Below, piece by piece: positions 8,403 to 15,341 of a stretch of 64,000 nt of DNA. Location of the stretch: positions 3,009,001 to 3,073,000 of the forward strand of contig NZ_CP041637.1 in assembly GCF_007197735.1 (NCBI RefSeq), written 5' to 3'. Numbering within the stretch: position 1 is the first letter of the stretch; every line of letters starts with the position of its first letter. A model generated the notes under the pieces. It did not search any database and was not told where the DNA came from. It worked only from the letters and a program-made list of their open reading frames with translations. Both the position numbers and the translations under genes were made by a program. The DNA is from Formosa sediminum (GTDB taxonomy: Bacteria; Bacteroidota; Bacteroidia; Flavobacteriales; Flavobacteriaceae).

Positions 8403-8444
8403 AGCTTAACTTGATATACTTACGAGTTCTATATTTACAATTAT

Positions 8445-8667
8445 TTAAAGTGTCTCCTGCGATACAATATTTAAGAATTCTTGGCGAATTGCTGTATCCG
8501 AAAATTGTCCTCCATATTCTAAAGTTGTAGTGTAACTGCTTTGGTCTTTTATACCCCTAGACGATACACATAAGTGTTTAGCTGTTACAGAAACTATGAC
8601 ATCTTGGGTACCTAAAGCCTCTTGTAAATCGTTTAGAATTTGAAGCACTAAACGTTCTTGAACTAGG
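8445..8667 (-). pseudogene. folE: folE, 3' part (C-terminal third of GTP cyclohydrolase I)
   Basis: This minus-strand frame encodes LVQERLVLQILNDL... followed by TAKHLCVSSRGIKDQSS and EYGGQFS, the C-terminal third of type IA GTP cyclohydrolase I. It has the third zinc Cys (KHLCVSSRG) but lacks the CEHH half of the site and has no plausible start: upstream of CTAGG (8663-8667) the frame meets a stop almost at once. The missing N-terminal 148 residues lie on the plus strand at 10211-10658. Joining both at CTAG gives ...YYARRP-LVQERLV..., in frame, about 220 residues, the normal FolE length. By itself this piece cannot be an active enzyme. Confidence 0.92.
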
Positions 8668-9291
8668 TTACAATTAGATCAATATCTTGCAAAAAACACG
8701 TCTAATAAACCATTAGCTATTATTACTGATATAGACGAAACTGTACTGGATAATAGTCCATATTCGGCAAAGTCAATTGAAACTGATAAAGGGTTTGATT
8801 ATGACAGTTGGGATGAATGGGGCGAATTAGAATCTGCAGAACCATTAGCTGGAGCAGTCGATTTTTTCAATTATGCTGCGAGTAAAAATGTAACCGTTTT
8901 TTATATTTCTAATCGTAAAGAAAATCAGAAAGATGCCACCATTTCTAATTTAGAAAAACAAGGTTTACCATTTTCAGATGCAGAACATGTGTTGCTTCAA
9001 ACAACGACTTCTAATAAGGATGAACGCAGAAGTAGTGTATTAAAAACACACGAAGTCGTTATGTATATAGGAGATAATCTTGGAGATTTTAATAGTGTTT
9101 TTGATCATAAGCCAACTTCAGAACGCCATAAAATTACAGATAGTTTAAAATCTAAATTAGGATCTACTTTTATTGTCCTACCTAACCCTATGTATGGGGC
9201 TTGGGAATATGGCTTGTATAACGAAAACCCTTATGGAATAAGTGAAAAAGAAAAAGATTCCCTTAGAAAAGCTAAATTAAAAACGTATTAA
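8665..9291 (+). pseudogene. e(P4)-type 5'-nucleotidase / acid phosphatase, 3' part
   Basis: The plus-strand frame reads (R)LQLDQYLAKNTSNKPLAIITDIDETVLDNS and continues to the stop at 9289-9291. This is the HAD-type catalytic part of class C acid phosphatases / lipoprotein e(P4) 5'-nucleotidases, with the nucleophile motif DIDET, the GDNLGDF motif and the PNPMYGAWE end block. It has no start of its own; the signal peptide and first 71 residues lie on the minus strand at 10654-10866. Joined at GCTAGG they give a protein of about 278 residues, normal for the family. A shorter ATG-started product from inside would lack the catalytic Asp motif. Confidence 0.92.
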
Positions 9292-9334
9292 TTTTTTAAG
9301 TTTAATGCGCTCTGAATCAGTAAATATTCAGCAT

Positions 9335-9727
9335 TCAAATTTTATTTTCTTCACAACAATTCTCGCATAGTCCTTGTATGAGTACATGAGAAGCTATAAT
9401 TTTTCTATTAGGAACTTTTGGAAAGGACATGCTTACAGGTAAACAATCTACTTTACCACATTTTAAGCATTGAAAATGCGGATGCACATCTTTATGTTCA
9501 GAGGCAGAGCAGCTTTTACACTTTGCATACCATTTAAGGCCTTCTTTACCTAGAAAATAATGTAGTTTACCATCTTCTTCCAGTTTGTCTAAAACTCTAT
9601 AAATTGTAGTTTTATTAAATTGTGTATCGAGTTGTTCAATTAACTGTTTAGCAGAAATAGCTTCTCCGCTAGTATTGAACTCATTAAGTAAAACTTCTAC
9701 AGATTTTGTTTTTCTAATCACGCCCAT
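9335..9727 (-). CDS. Fur-family regulator, probable Zur
   Basis: This is a 130-residue Fur-family metal-dependent repressor. The winged helix spans about 1-65 (recognition region NKTTIYRVLDKLEEDG). Cys pairs at 70/73, 87/90 (QCLKCGKVDC) and 121/124 (CENC) would form structural zinc sites, and HPHF at 82-85 lies in the dimer/metal region. Its start is 89 bases from the MerC-like gene, read divergently, with two GCAACT-N-AGTTGC palindromes between them. Neighbourhood with COG0523, folE and MerC-like genes favours zinc sensing (Zur) over iron; this is inference from context. The whole gene lies inside the inverted segment, so its relation to merC is unchanged by the flip. Confidence 0.88.
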   Translation of the reverse strand: MGVIRKTKSVEVLLNEFNTSGEAISAKQLIEQLDTQFNKTTIYRVLDKLEEDGKLHYFLGKEGLKWYAKCKSCSASEHKDVHPHFQCLKCGKVDCLPVSMSFPKVPNRKIIASHVLIQGLCENCCEENKI

Positions 9728-9752
9728 AATACAAATATAATATTTTTATAAA

Positions 9753-9803
9753 GCAACTAAGTTGCATTAACAGGATTTTTATTTAGATTTGCAACTTAGT
9801 TGC
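9753..9803. promoter_or_regulatory. Two Zur/Fur-type operators in the fur-merC divergent region
   Basis: GCAACTAAGTTGC (9753-9765) and GCAACTTAGTTGC (9791-9803) are each perfect 6-1-6 inverted repeats and are reverse complements of each other. Their centres are 38 bases apart. The first covers the TTG (-33) of the merC promoter and the second directly follows its -7 element, the typical layout for repression. The first also lies where the fur-like gene's own promoter should be. A TATATTTG (-7 type, minus strand) sits at 9732-9739. Confidence 0.78.
9762..9791 (+). promoter_or_regulatory. Promoter of the MerC-like gene
   Basis: TTG at 9762-9764 and TAGATTTG at 9784-9791 (TAnnTTTG) are 19 bases apart. 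Both elements are covered by or touch the two palindromes, so metal-loaded regulator would block RNA polymerase. Confidence 0.6.
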
Positions 9804-9816
9804 ATTAATATCTTGT

Positions 9817-10221
9817 ATGATTATTTTAAAACAAAAACCAGACGAATTGGGTGCGTTAGTGAGTACGCTTTGTTTAATACATTGCGTTGCTACACCTTTT
9901 ATTTTTATTGTACAAAGTTGCGCTATCACAGCTTGTAATGAAACGCCAATATGGTGGGGAGTTATAGATTATTTCTTTTTAATAATCTCTTTTTTTGCTA
10001 TATATCGTTCTGCTCAAACTACGACTAGTACTTGGATAAAACCAGCATTTTGGTGCAGTTGGTGTGTTTTGTTTTTTGTGATTATAAACGAAAAAACAAC
10101 TTGGTTTTTAATACCAGAAAATACAATATATATACCTGCTCTAGCTTTAATTGGCTTGCACTTATATAATAGAAAATACTGCCAATGTAACACAGATAAA
10201 TGTTGTACACATGAAAAATAA
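9817..10221 (+). CDS. MerC-domain membrane protein
   Basis: This is a 134-residue inner-membrane protein with about four hydrophobic helices. It has the MerC-like [11 protein letters not shown] motif (Cys19, His22, Cys23) in the first helix and a Cys-rich tail ([14 protein letters not shown]) that could hold a soft metal ion. MerC proteins carry Hg2+ in mercury operons, but no merA, merR or merT is present. Under a Fur/Zur-like regulator the more likely job here is zinc or another divalent metal (inference). Its last 11 bases overlap the folE 5' part (ATG at 10211), showing that merC and folE were translated as one unit. Confidence 0.8.
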   Translation: MIILKQKPDELGALVSTLCLIHCVATPFIFIVQSCAITACNETPIWWGVIDYFFLIISFFAIYRSAQTTTSTWIKPAFWCSWCVLFFVIINEKTTWFLIPENTIYIPALALIGLHLYNRKYCQCNTDKCCTHEK

Positions 10222-10669
10222 AGAAGAAATAATTAATACAGGAGATAATCATATTTCTACAAGTATTAATACACCATTACGCGCAGATGCTTTTAAAAAA
10301 ACAGATGCTGAAAAGATTGCAAATATTCAGTTTCATTTTAAAGAAATTATGGAGGAGTTAGGGTTAGATTTAACAGATGATAGCTTGTCTGGTACTCCAT
10401 ATCGTGTTGCTAAAATGTATGTAAAAGAATTATTTTATGGCTTAAATCCGATTAATAAACCCAAATTATCCACTTTTAAAAATAAGTACAGTTATAATAA
10501 GATGTTAGTAGAACAACATATTACCATAGATTCTGCATGTGAACATCATTTTTTACCAATAATTGGATATGCTCATGTGGGGTACATTCCCAAAGATACA
10601 GTTATTGGACTGTCTAAAATTAATCGCTTGGTAGATTATTATGCGAGACGGCCCCTAGCCAAGTTATAA
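10211..10669 (+). pseudogene. folE: folE, 5' part (N-terminal two thirds of GTP cyclohydrolase I)
   Basis: The ATG at 10211 is chosen because it lies inside the end of merC and gives a normal FolE N-terminus. The frame encodes 148 FolE residues including [20 protein letters not shown] with zinc ligands Cys110 and His113 and the catalytic His112, up to [12 protein letters not shown]. It then runs into four foreign codons (LAKL) and a stop at 10667. The rest of the enzyme, with the third zinc ligand, is on the minus strand at 8445-8667. GTP cyclohydrolase I makes dihydroneopterin triphosphate for folate, so this cell needs another folE copy, a FolE2, or a subpopulation with the segment flipped. 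Confidence 0.93.
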
Positions 10670-10866
10670 GATTGATAACATAGCGCTTTATATTCAGACG
10701 CCGTTTGTTGCCATAAAACAGCTAATACTGTGTTTTCTTGTGTCCTGAAATCTTGTTTGTAATTTATAGATTGGGTGTCACTTTTTACTGAATTATTTGA
10801 TTCAGAAATTTTAGGTGCACAGTTATATAAAATGAATAGAACTAATACAGAAAGTATACGTTTCAT
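10639..10866 (-). pseudogene. e(P4)-type 5'-nucleotidase, 5' part
   Basis: On the minus strand a lipoprotein signal (MKRILSVLVLFILYNC, lipid Cys 16) is followed by [28 protein letters not shown]. This is the N-terminal part of class C acid phosphatases / e(P4) nucleotidases. After Arg71 (codon 10654-10656) the frame reads GRLA and stops at 10639, inside DNA that belongs to folE. A -7 type element TATTTTTG (minus strand, 10887-10894) lies upstream, so a short, non-catalytic lipoprotein may still be made. The catalytic part is at 8665-9291 on the plus strand. Confidence 0.92.
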
Positions 10867-10956
10867 AAAAAATATTTAAGTTAGAACAAAAATAGAAAAA
10901 ACGCCTTTTAATATCACCCAGTCCGCTATAATATCCGCTACAAAAAATCAATGCCT

Positions 10957-12645
10957 TTAAAATCCAAAAGCACTATCATCTCCACGTTTATCTGCTCCAC
11001 CTTCTAAATGACCATTAGAGAGCACTCGTATGGCATCTACTTTTCCTATTATTGGTGTTCTTTTTTCATTGATTATATATCCTTTAGACTTTAAACCTTC
11101 AATTAAATCGCTTGAAAACCCGTCTGGTTCAAAAATAATTTGATCGGGTAACCATTGGTGATGAAAACGCGGTGCATTAACAGCATCTTGCATACTTAAA
11201 TTAAATTCGTAAACATCTAAAATAGTCTGTGCTACTGCTGTAATAATTGTAGAACCTCCAGGTGTACCTACAACCATATATAATTTATCATCTTTTTCTA
11301 CAATTGTTGGTGACATACTACTCAACATTCGTTTTTCTGGAGCAATACTATTGGCTTCGGCTCCAATTAAACCAAACATATTAGAAACGCCTGGTTTTGA
11401 GCTAAAATCGTCCATTTCATTATTCATAAAAAAGCCTAATTCTTCAATATAAAGCTTAGAACCATAACCTCCGTTTAACGTTGTTGTTGCAGAAACGGCA
11501 TTACCTTCATTATCTACAATAGAATAATGTGTGGTTTCCATACTTTCGTAAATCTGAACATCACCGTGACTGACTTCTGAAGATAATGTTGCTTTATCAA
11601 AAGAGAAATTAGACATTCTGTCTTTAAGATATTTGTCGTTTAATAACATATCGTATGGAATATCTACAAAATCAGGATCTCCTAAATAATAATTTCTATC
11701 GGCATAAGCGCGTCTTGAAGCCTCTGTAAATAAATGAACAGTTTGTGCAGAATTATGTCCAAATTTAGCAACATCGTAAGGTTCCATCATTTTAAAAATC
11801 TGATTCATCGTTACACCTCCACTACTTGGCGGACTCATAGATATAATTTTAAGCTCTTTATAATCAAACACAATAGGATCTCTCCACTTGGCTTCATATT
11901 TCGCCATGTCTTCTTCTGTAATTAAACCTCCATGTTCTTGAATATATGTGGCTAATTTTTGAGCAACTTCTCCTTTATAGAAACCATCTTTTCCTTCAGT
12001 CATAATAATTTCTAAAGTCTTAGCGAGTTCAGGATATTTGATCGTGTCTCCTTCCTTAAATAATTGACCGAATTTTGTACTTTCCCCATTTACTTCAATA
12101 AATCGGTTTCGTGTACCTTTTAATCTTTTTGCTTGTTTTTTTGTAACCACAACTCCTTTTTTTGCTAAAGCTATAATAGGTTCCATGATGTCATTTAAGG
12201 GTAGTTTTCCAAATTTTTCATGCACAGCCATGACACCTGCAACCGTTCCAGGAACTCCAGATGCTGTACCTCCAGACGTACTCATTTTAGGAATGACATT
12301 GCCTAAAGAATCTAAATACATGTCTTTATGTGCTGCTAATGGTGCTTTTTCGCGATAATCTAGCGCCCCCACTTCTCCATTATTTTTTCTATACACCATA
12401 AAACCTCCTCCTCCAAGGTTTCCTGCAAATGGATAGGCGACAGCCAAGGAAAGTTCAGTTGCTACCATAGCATCAAAAGCATTTCCTCCTTTTTTTATAA
12501 TCTCTGTTCCTATTTTAGAGGCCTCTTCACGAGCAGACACAACCATGGCTTTTTCTGTGACCAAACCTGTGGGAACAGTGGCTTCTTCTTGCTTACAATT
12601 TGTAAAAATTAGTACGACTATGAATACATAAAGTAGTTTTCTCAT
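10957..12645 (-). CDS. ggt: Gamma-glutamyltransferase (lipoprotein)
   Basis: This is an Ntn-hydrolase that cleaves or transfers the gamma-glutamyl group of glutathione and similar peptides, acting outside the cytosol. The 562-residue precursor has a lipoprotein signal (VLIFTNC, Cys 17), the GGT N-terminal block VSAREEASKIGTEIIKKGGNAFDA, and the cleavage and nucleophile site ETTHYSIVDNEGNAVS with the catalytic Thr near residue 372. GGYGSKL and the oxyanion region SSMSPTIV follow. It lies 24 bases after the M14 peptidase gene on the same strand. With the peptidase and amidohydrolase genes upstream it could form a long operon that releases glutamate from glutamyl compounds. Confidence 0.93.
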   Translation of the reverse strand: MRKLLYVFIVVLIFTNCKQEEATVPTGLVTEKAMVVSAREEASKIGTEIIKKGGNAFDAMVATELSLAVAYPFAGNLGGGGFMVYRKNNGEVGALDYREKAPLAAHKDMYLDSLGNVIPKMSTSGGTASGVPGTVAGVMAVHEKFGKLPLNDIMEPIIALAKKGVVVTKKQAKRLKGTRNRFIEVNGESTKFGQLFKEGDTIKYPELAKTLEIIMTEGKDGFYKGEVAQKLATYIQEHGGLITEEDMAKYEAKWRDPIVFDYKELKIISMSPPSSGGVTMNQIFKMMEPYDVAKFGHNSAQTVHLFTEASRRAYADRNYYLGDPDFVDIPYDMLLNDKYLKDRMSNFSFDKATLSSEVSHGDVQIYESMETTHYSIVDNEGNAVSATTTLNGGYGSKLYIEELGFFMNNEMDDFSSKPGVSNMFGLIGAEANSIAPEKRMLSSMSPTIVEKDDKLYMVVGTPGGSTIITAVAQTILDVYEFNLSMQDAVNAPRFHHQWLPDQIIFEPDGFSSDLIEGLKSKGYIINEKRTPIIGKVDAIRVLSNGHLEGGADKRGDDSAFGF

Positions 12646-12669
12646 AAGTATTTATTTTATTGTAATATG

Positions 12670-13950
12670 CTATTTGTTTTTAATATGTTTTAACATTAAT
12701 TTCATAAGTTCGTTAGCGCCTGTAACCGCTTTTTCTTTTAGAAATTCACGCGGTGTATTATCTCCAACTTCAAAGACTAAAGCTTCTGCACCATGTTCTA
12801 TGAAAAAATAATTTCTTGAAACTGTAGTTGGAACTAACTTATCATTCGGACTTATATTAGGATCGTAACCTTCTATATTTTCCCTAAGTTTATCTAACCA
12901 ATCAGACACTAAATTTGGCATGTTCCCTTTTAATTTAGGATCTACGGTATAATAAATATCATCCCAAGTGGAATGAAAATCAATTCCGAAATAAAACTTT
13001 CCATTATTTTTAGCAACTAAGCCTTCCATAAAATCTTTTACTGCTCGGGTTTCTGGCTGATTGAAATTAGCCCAATCTCTGTTTAAATCTATTCCACCTG
13101 TATTATGTCTCCAAAAACCATTATCTACGCCATCTGGATTCATTAAAGGCACGACATAAGTTCCGAATTTCTTTCTGAATTTTTTAGCCAATTTAGAATC
13201 TGATGCAATAGTTTCTACAAAAGCTTTCATAGCCAAATATCCTGTAACTTCTGGTGGATGCTGTCTTGAAATAATCATGATCATGTTTTTAGAGTCTGTA
13301 TTCCCTACACTAATCATGTTTAAATGTCGTCCCTCTGTACTTTTCCCAATAGTACGTTTTGTAATGTATTTTCTTTGGGTTAGACTGTCTATCCAACTAT
13401 TTACTAGATGAGAATTTTGCAACTCCTGCCCTGCAACCCATAGTGTATCTGGACCAATATCTAAACGCAACTTTACTTTTAAGGGTAAAGCACTACTCCC
13501 AAATGTTTTGGTATTTCCTGAATCATATTCTTTATAACGCATAGAATCTAGAACAGACCAATGTATTCCATCTGTACTAAGTTTTGGGTAATACCTGTGT
13601 TTTATAGATTCTTGATACGTTAAAATTACATCTATAGTTTGCTTTTTCTTAGACCATACCTTAAACGCATACCACGGACTAATGTTTATAGGTGTGTTTT
13701 CTGAAGTAATTAAAGCTGTATACGTACTATCGTTATTTTGAGTAATTCCGTTTAATCTTGCACCTTCAAATTCATTAGAAAATACAACTCCGCTATTAGA
13801 AAATTTAAACTCTCCTTTCCATTGTTTTTGTACCGGTTTAGAGTCTGTGGCAACTATGCGTATTGGACCTTGTCCTTTATATTTTTCCTTCTGTCCGTAC
13901 CCCATAGAAATACTAAACATAAAAAACAACAGTAATGAACTCTTCATCAT
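12670..13950 (-). CDS. M14-family zinc carboxypeptidase, secreted
   Basis: The start at 13950 is preferred because it gives a clean signal peptide (MMKSSLLLFFMFSISMGYGQ); an upstream ATG at 13992 would only add a charged extension. After an N-terminal beta-rich region the peptidase domain shows the M14 signatures: zinc ligands HPPE (near residue 229), substrate-binding DLNRDW, the third zinc ligand in FHST, and the catalytic Glu in LVFEVGDN. M14 enzymes remove C-terminal residues or cut gamma-D-glutamyl peptides. The exact substrate cannot be told from sequence. It lies between ggt and two amidohydrolase genes with short gaps (12-24 bases), consistent with one operon. Confidence 0.9.
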   Translation of the reverse strand: MMKSSLLLFFMFSISMGYGQKEKYKGQGPIRIVATDSKPVQKQWKGEFKFSNSGVVFSNEFEGARLNGITQNNDSTYTALITSENTPINISPWYAFKVWSKKKQTIDVILTYQESIKHRYYPKLSTDGIHWSVLDSMRYKEYDSGNTKTFGSSALPLKVKLRLDIGPDTLWVAGQELQNSHLVNSWIDSLTQRKYITKRTIGKSTEGRHLNMISVGNTDSKNMIMIISRQHPPEVTGYLAMKAFVETIASDSKLAKKFRKKFGTYVVPLMNPDGVDNGFWRHNTGGIDLNRDWANFNQPETRAVKDFMEGLVAKNNGKFYFGIDFHSTWDDIYYTVDPKLKGNMPNLVSDWLDKLRENIEGYDPNISPNDKLVPTTVSRNYFFIEHGAEALVFEVGDNTPREFLKEKAVTGANELMKLMLKHIKNK

Positions 13951-14004
13951 TGAATTAAAAATAAAGCCGATTTTAATTTGTTTTAGATACATAAATAGAA
14001 GGAA

Positions 14005-15324
14005 TTAATCTTTTTGACTATATTTTTCTGAGTAAATTTTAAAATTTTCTTGATGCGGTCCATCTAACGTTAACTTTTTTCCTCTAATAAATGCCATAGA
14101 CAACGCATTAGACTGAATATCTAACGCATCTCCTTTAGATACAAATAGACTGGCATCTTTACCCATTGCTATCGATCCAACGCTATTATCTATACCAAGT
14201 ATTTTGGCAGGATTTAATGTAATTGTTTTAAGCGCCTCTTCTTTATCTAAACCAAAAGCAGCTGCTGTTCCGGCGTAAAATGGTAAATTCATAGCATTAG
14301 ATAAAGATCCTGAATGATTTAATGCCACTACAATTCCCTCCTTTATGAGTATGTTTGGTAAAGTATAATACGTATCATAATCCAAATCTGAAGATCTGGG
14401 TAAATTATATGTTGGAGGAAGTATAACTGGAATGTCATGTGCTTTTAAAAATGATTTCACTTTTAAAACTGCGTTTGATGCTTCCAAAGCCATATTTTTT
14501 ACTCCAAACTTTTGAGCAAAAGATATACCTTCAATAATTTCTTTAGGTTCGTTAGCGTGAATAACTAGTGTATTATTGCCTGAATATAATCCTTCTAATG
14601 CCTCTAGCTTTAAATTAATTGGTTTTTCCTTAGTATCGTGATACGCTATAGATGCTACAAATAAGTTTTCAAGTTTTTCCCGTACGTCTTTATAAGATGG
14701 ATTGGGTTGCATGTGAAGCGTATTCGTTTCTTTATCTACTATTGCTTTTAAAGACGAAGGCCAATGCAAATGAATTGCGGCTTCTTTTTTAAAGACTGCA
14801 TCTTGCCAGTTCCAACCATCGAGCTCCATAACAGACGATGTTCCAGATATTACACCTCTAGGACGTATAGATTCTACATACAAAATACCATTAAACCGTA
14901 ATGTTGGTATGTAAGTAGATCCAGTATCGTAGGCGTACATGGTGTTAAGATTAGGATTAAAATCGCCTTCTTCTAAAACATCGTTAGAGTGTGGAACGGC
15001 ACTTATTTCCTGAATTCCGATAGTAGAATTTAGAAGAATAAAACCTGGATACACATGCTGTCCTGAGATATCTATAATTTTATACGTGTCTTTTTTGTCT
15101 CCTAAATTGTCTTCTGTTCCTAAATAGGTAATCTTTCCTTGATCAAAACCAACGGCTGTATTTTCTAGAACTTGACCGTCTCCAGTATGCACTGTTCCAC
15201 CTCTAAGTAAAATGGGATCTGTTTGAGGTTTTGCAACTTCCGGCATCCATTGTGCTAACACATTATTTGAAAATGAAGCGGACATTATTAATAGCAATAG
15301 GGTATAGAATTTATTAGCTTTCAT
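14005..15324 (-). CDS. Amidohydrolase-family protein, probably without the metal site
   Basis: The protein has 439 residues with a signal peptide (ending NNVLAQ). It has the composite-domain start (RGGTVHTGDG) and the C-terminal TITLNPAKILGIDNSVGSIAMGKDASL block of imidazolonepropionase-like amidohydrolases. The usual PGfIDxHxH metal motif reads VYPGFILLNSTIG (91-103), so both His ligands are missing, and the late Asp is replaced too (LNHSGS). I therefore expect no classical hydrolase activity; it could be a partner of the 1003-residue protein encoded 17 bases upstream. Such degenerate relatives also occur as the first half of that protein. Confidence 0.82.
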   Translation of the reverse strand: MKANKFYTLLLLIMSASFSNNVLAQWMPEVAKPQTDPILLRGGTVHTGDGQVLENTAVGFDQGKITYLGTEDNLGDKKDTYKIIDISGQHVYPGFILLNSTIGIQEISAVPHSNDVLEEGDFNPNLNTMYAYDTGSTYIPTLRFNGILYVESIRPRGVISGTSSVMELDGWNWQDAVFKKEAAIHLHWPSSLKAIVDKETNTLHMQPNPSYKDVREKLENLFVASIAYHDTKEKPINLKLEALEGLYSGNNTLVIHANEPKEIIEGISFAQKFGVKNMALEASNAVLKVKSFLKAHDIPVILPPTYNLPRSSDLDYDTYYTLPNILIKEGIVVALNHSGSLSNAMNLPFYAGTAAAFGLDKEEALKTITLNPAKILGIDNSVGSIAMGKDASLFVSKGDALDIQSNALSMAFIRGKKLTLDGPHQENFKIYSEKYSQKD

Positions 15325-15341
15325 AATTTTTAATGTTTTAA

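Larger units (their letters stand above)
8663..10658. other. 2-kb inverted DNA segment with breakpoints in folE and an e(P4) nucleotidase gene
   Basis: Both ends carry the same 5 bases in opposite orientation: CTAGG (8663-8667) and CCTAG (10654-10658). Flipping the segment restores two genes exactly in frame. These are folE (CGG CCC CTA GTT CAA) and the nucleotidase (TTG GCT AGG TTA CAA). The sequences beyond these 5 bases do not match each other on either side, so there is no long inverted repeat. No recombinase gene lies inside or next to the segment. It carries the Fur-like gene, the MerC-like gene and one half of each broken gene. Confidence 0.9.

Noticed and set aside
8445-8648. A small intact protein of 67 residues
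   Set aside because: The frame is the C-terminal third of GTP cyclohydrolase I and only seems to start because a Val codon GTG occurs; its other part lies at 10211-10658.
8989-9291. A 100-residue protein starting at ATG 8989
   Set aside because: The same frame is open back to the breakpoint at 8665 and carries the nucleotidase catalytic DIDET motif upstream of this ATG; the short version is only the tail of the broken gene.
9312-9331. Terminator between the nucleotidase 3' part and the fur-like gene
   Set aside because: CTGAAT/ATTCAG is a 6-bp AT-rich stem without a clear T run; possible but not convincing.
9817-10221. Mercury-resistance operon because of the MerC-like gene
   Set aside because: No merA, merR, merT or merP is present, and the regulator next to it is of the Fur type; zinc or another metal fits the setting better.
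8663-10658. A classical invertible promoter or shufflon
   Set aside because: No long inverted repeats and no invertase are present, and the breakpoints lie inside coding regions rather than around a promoter.
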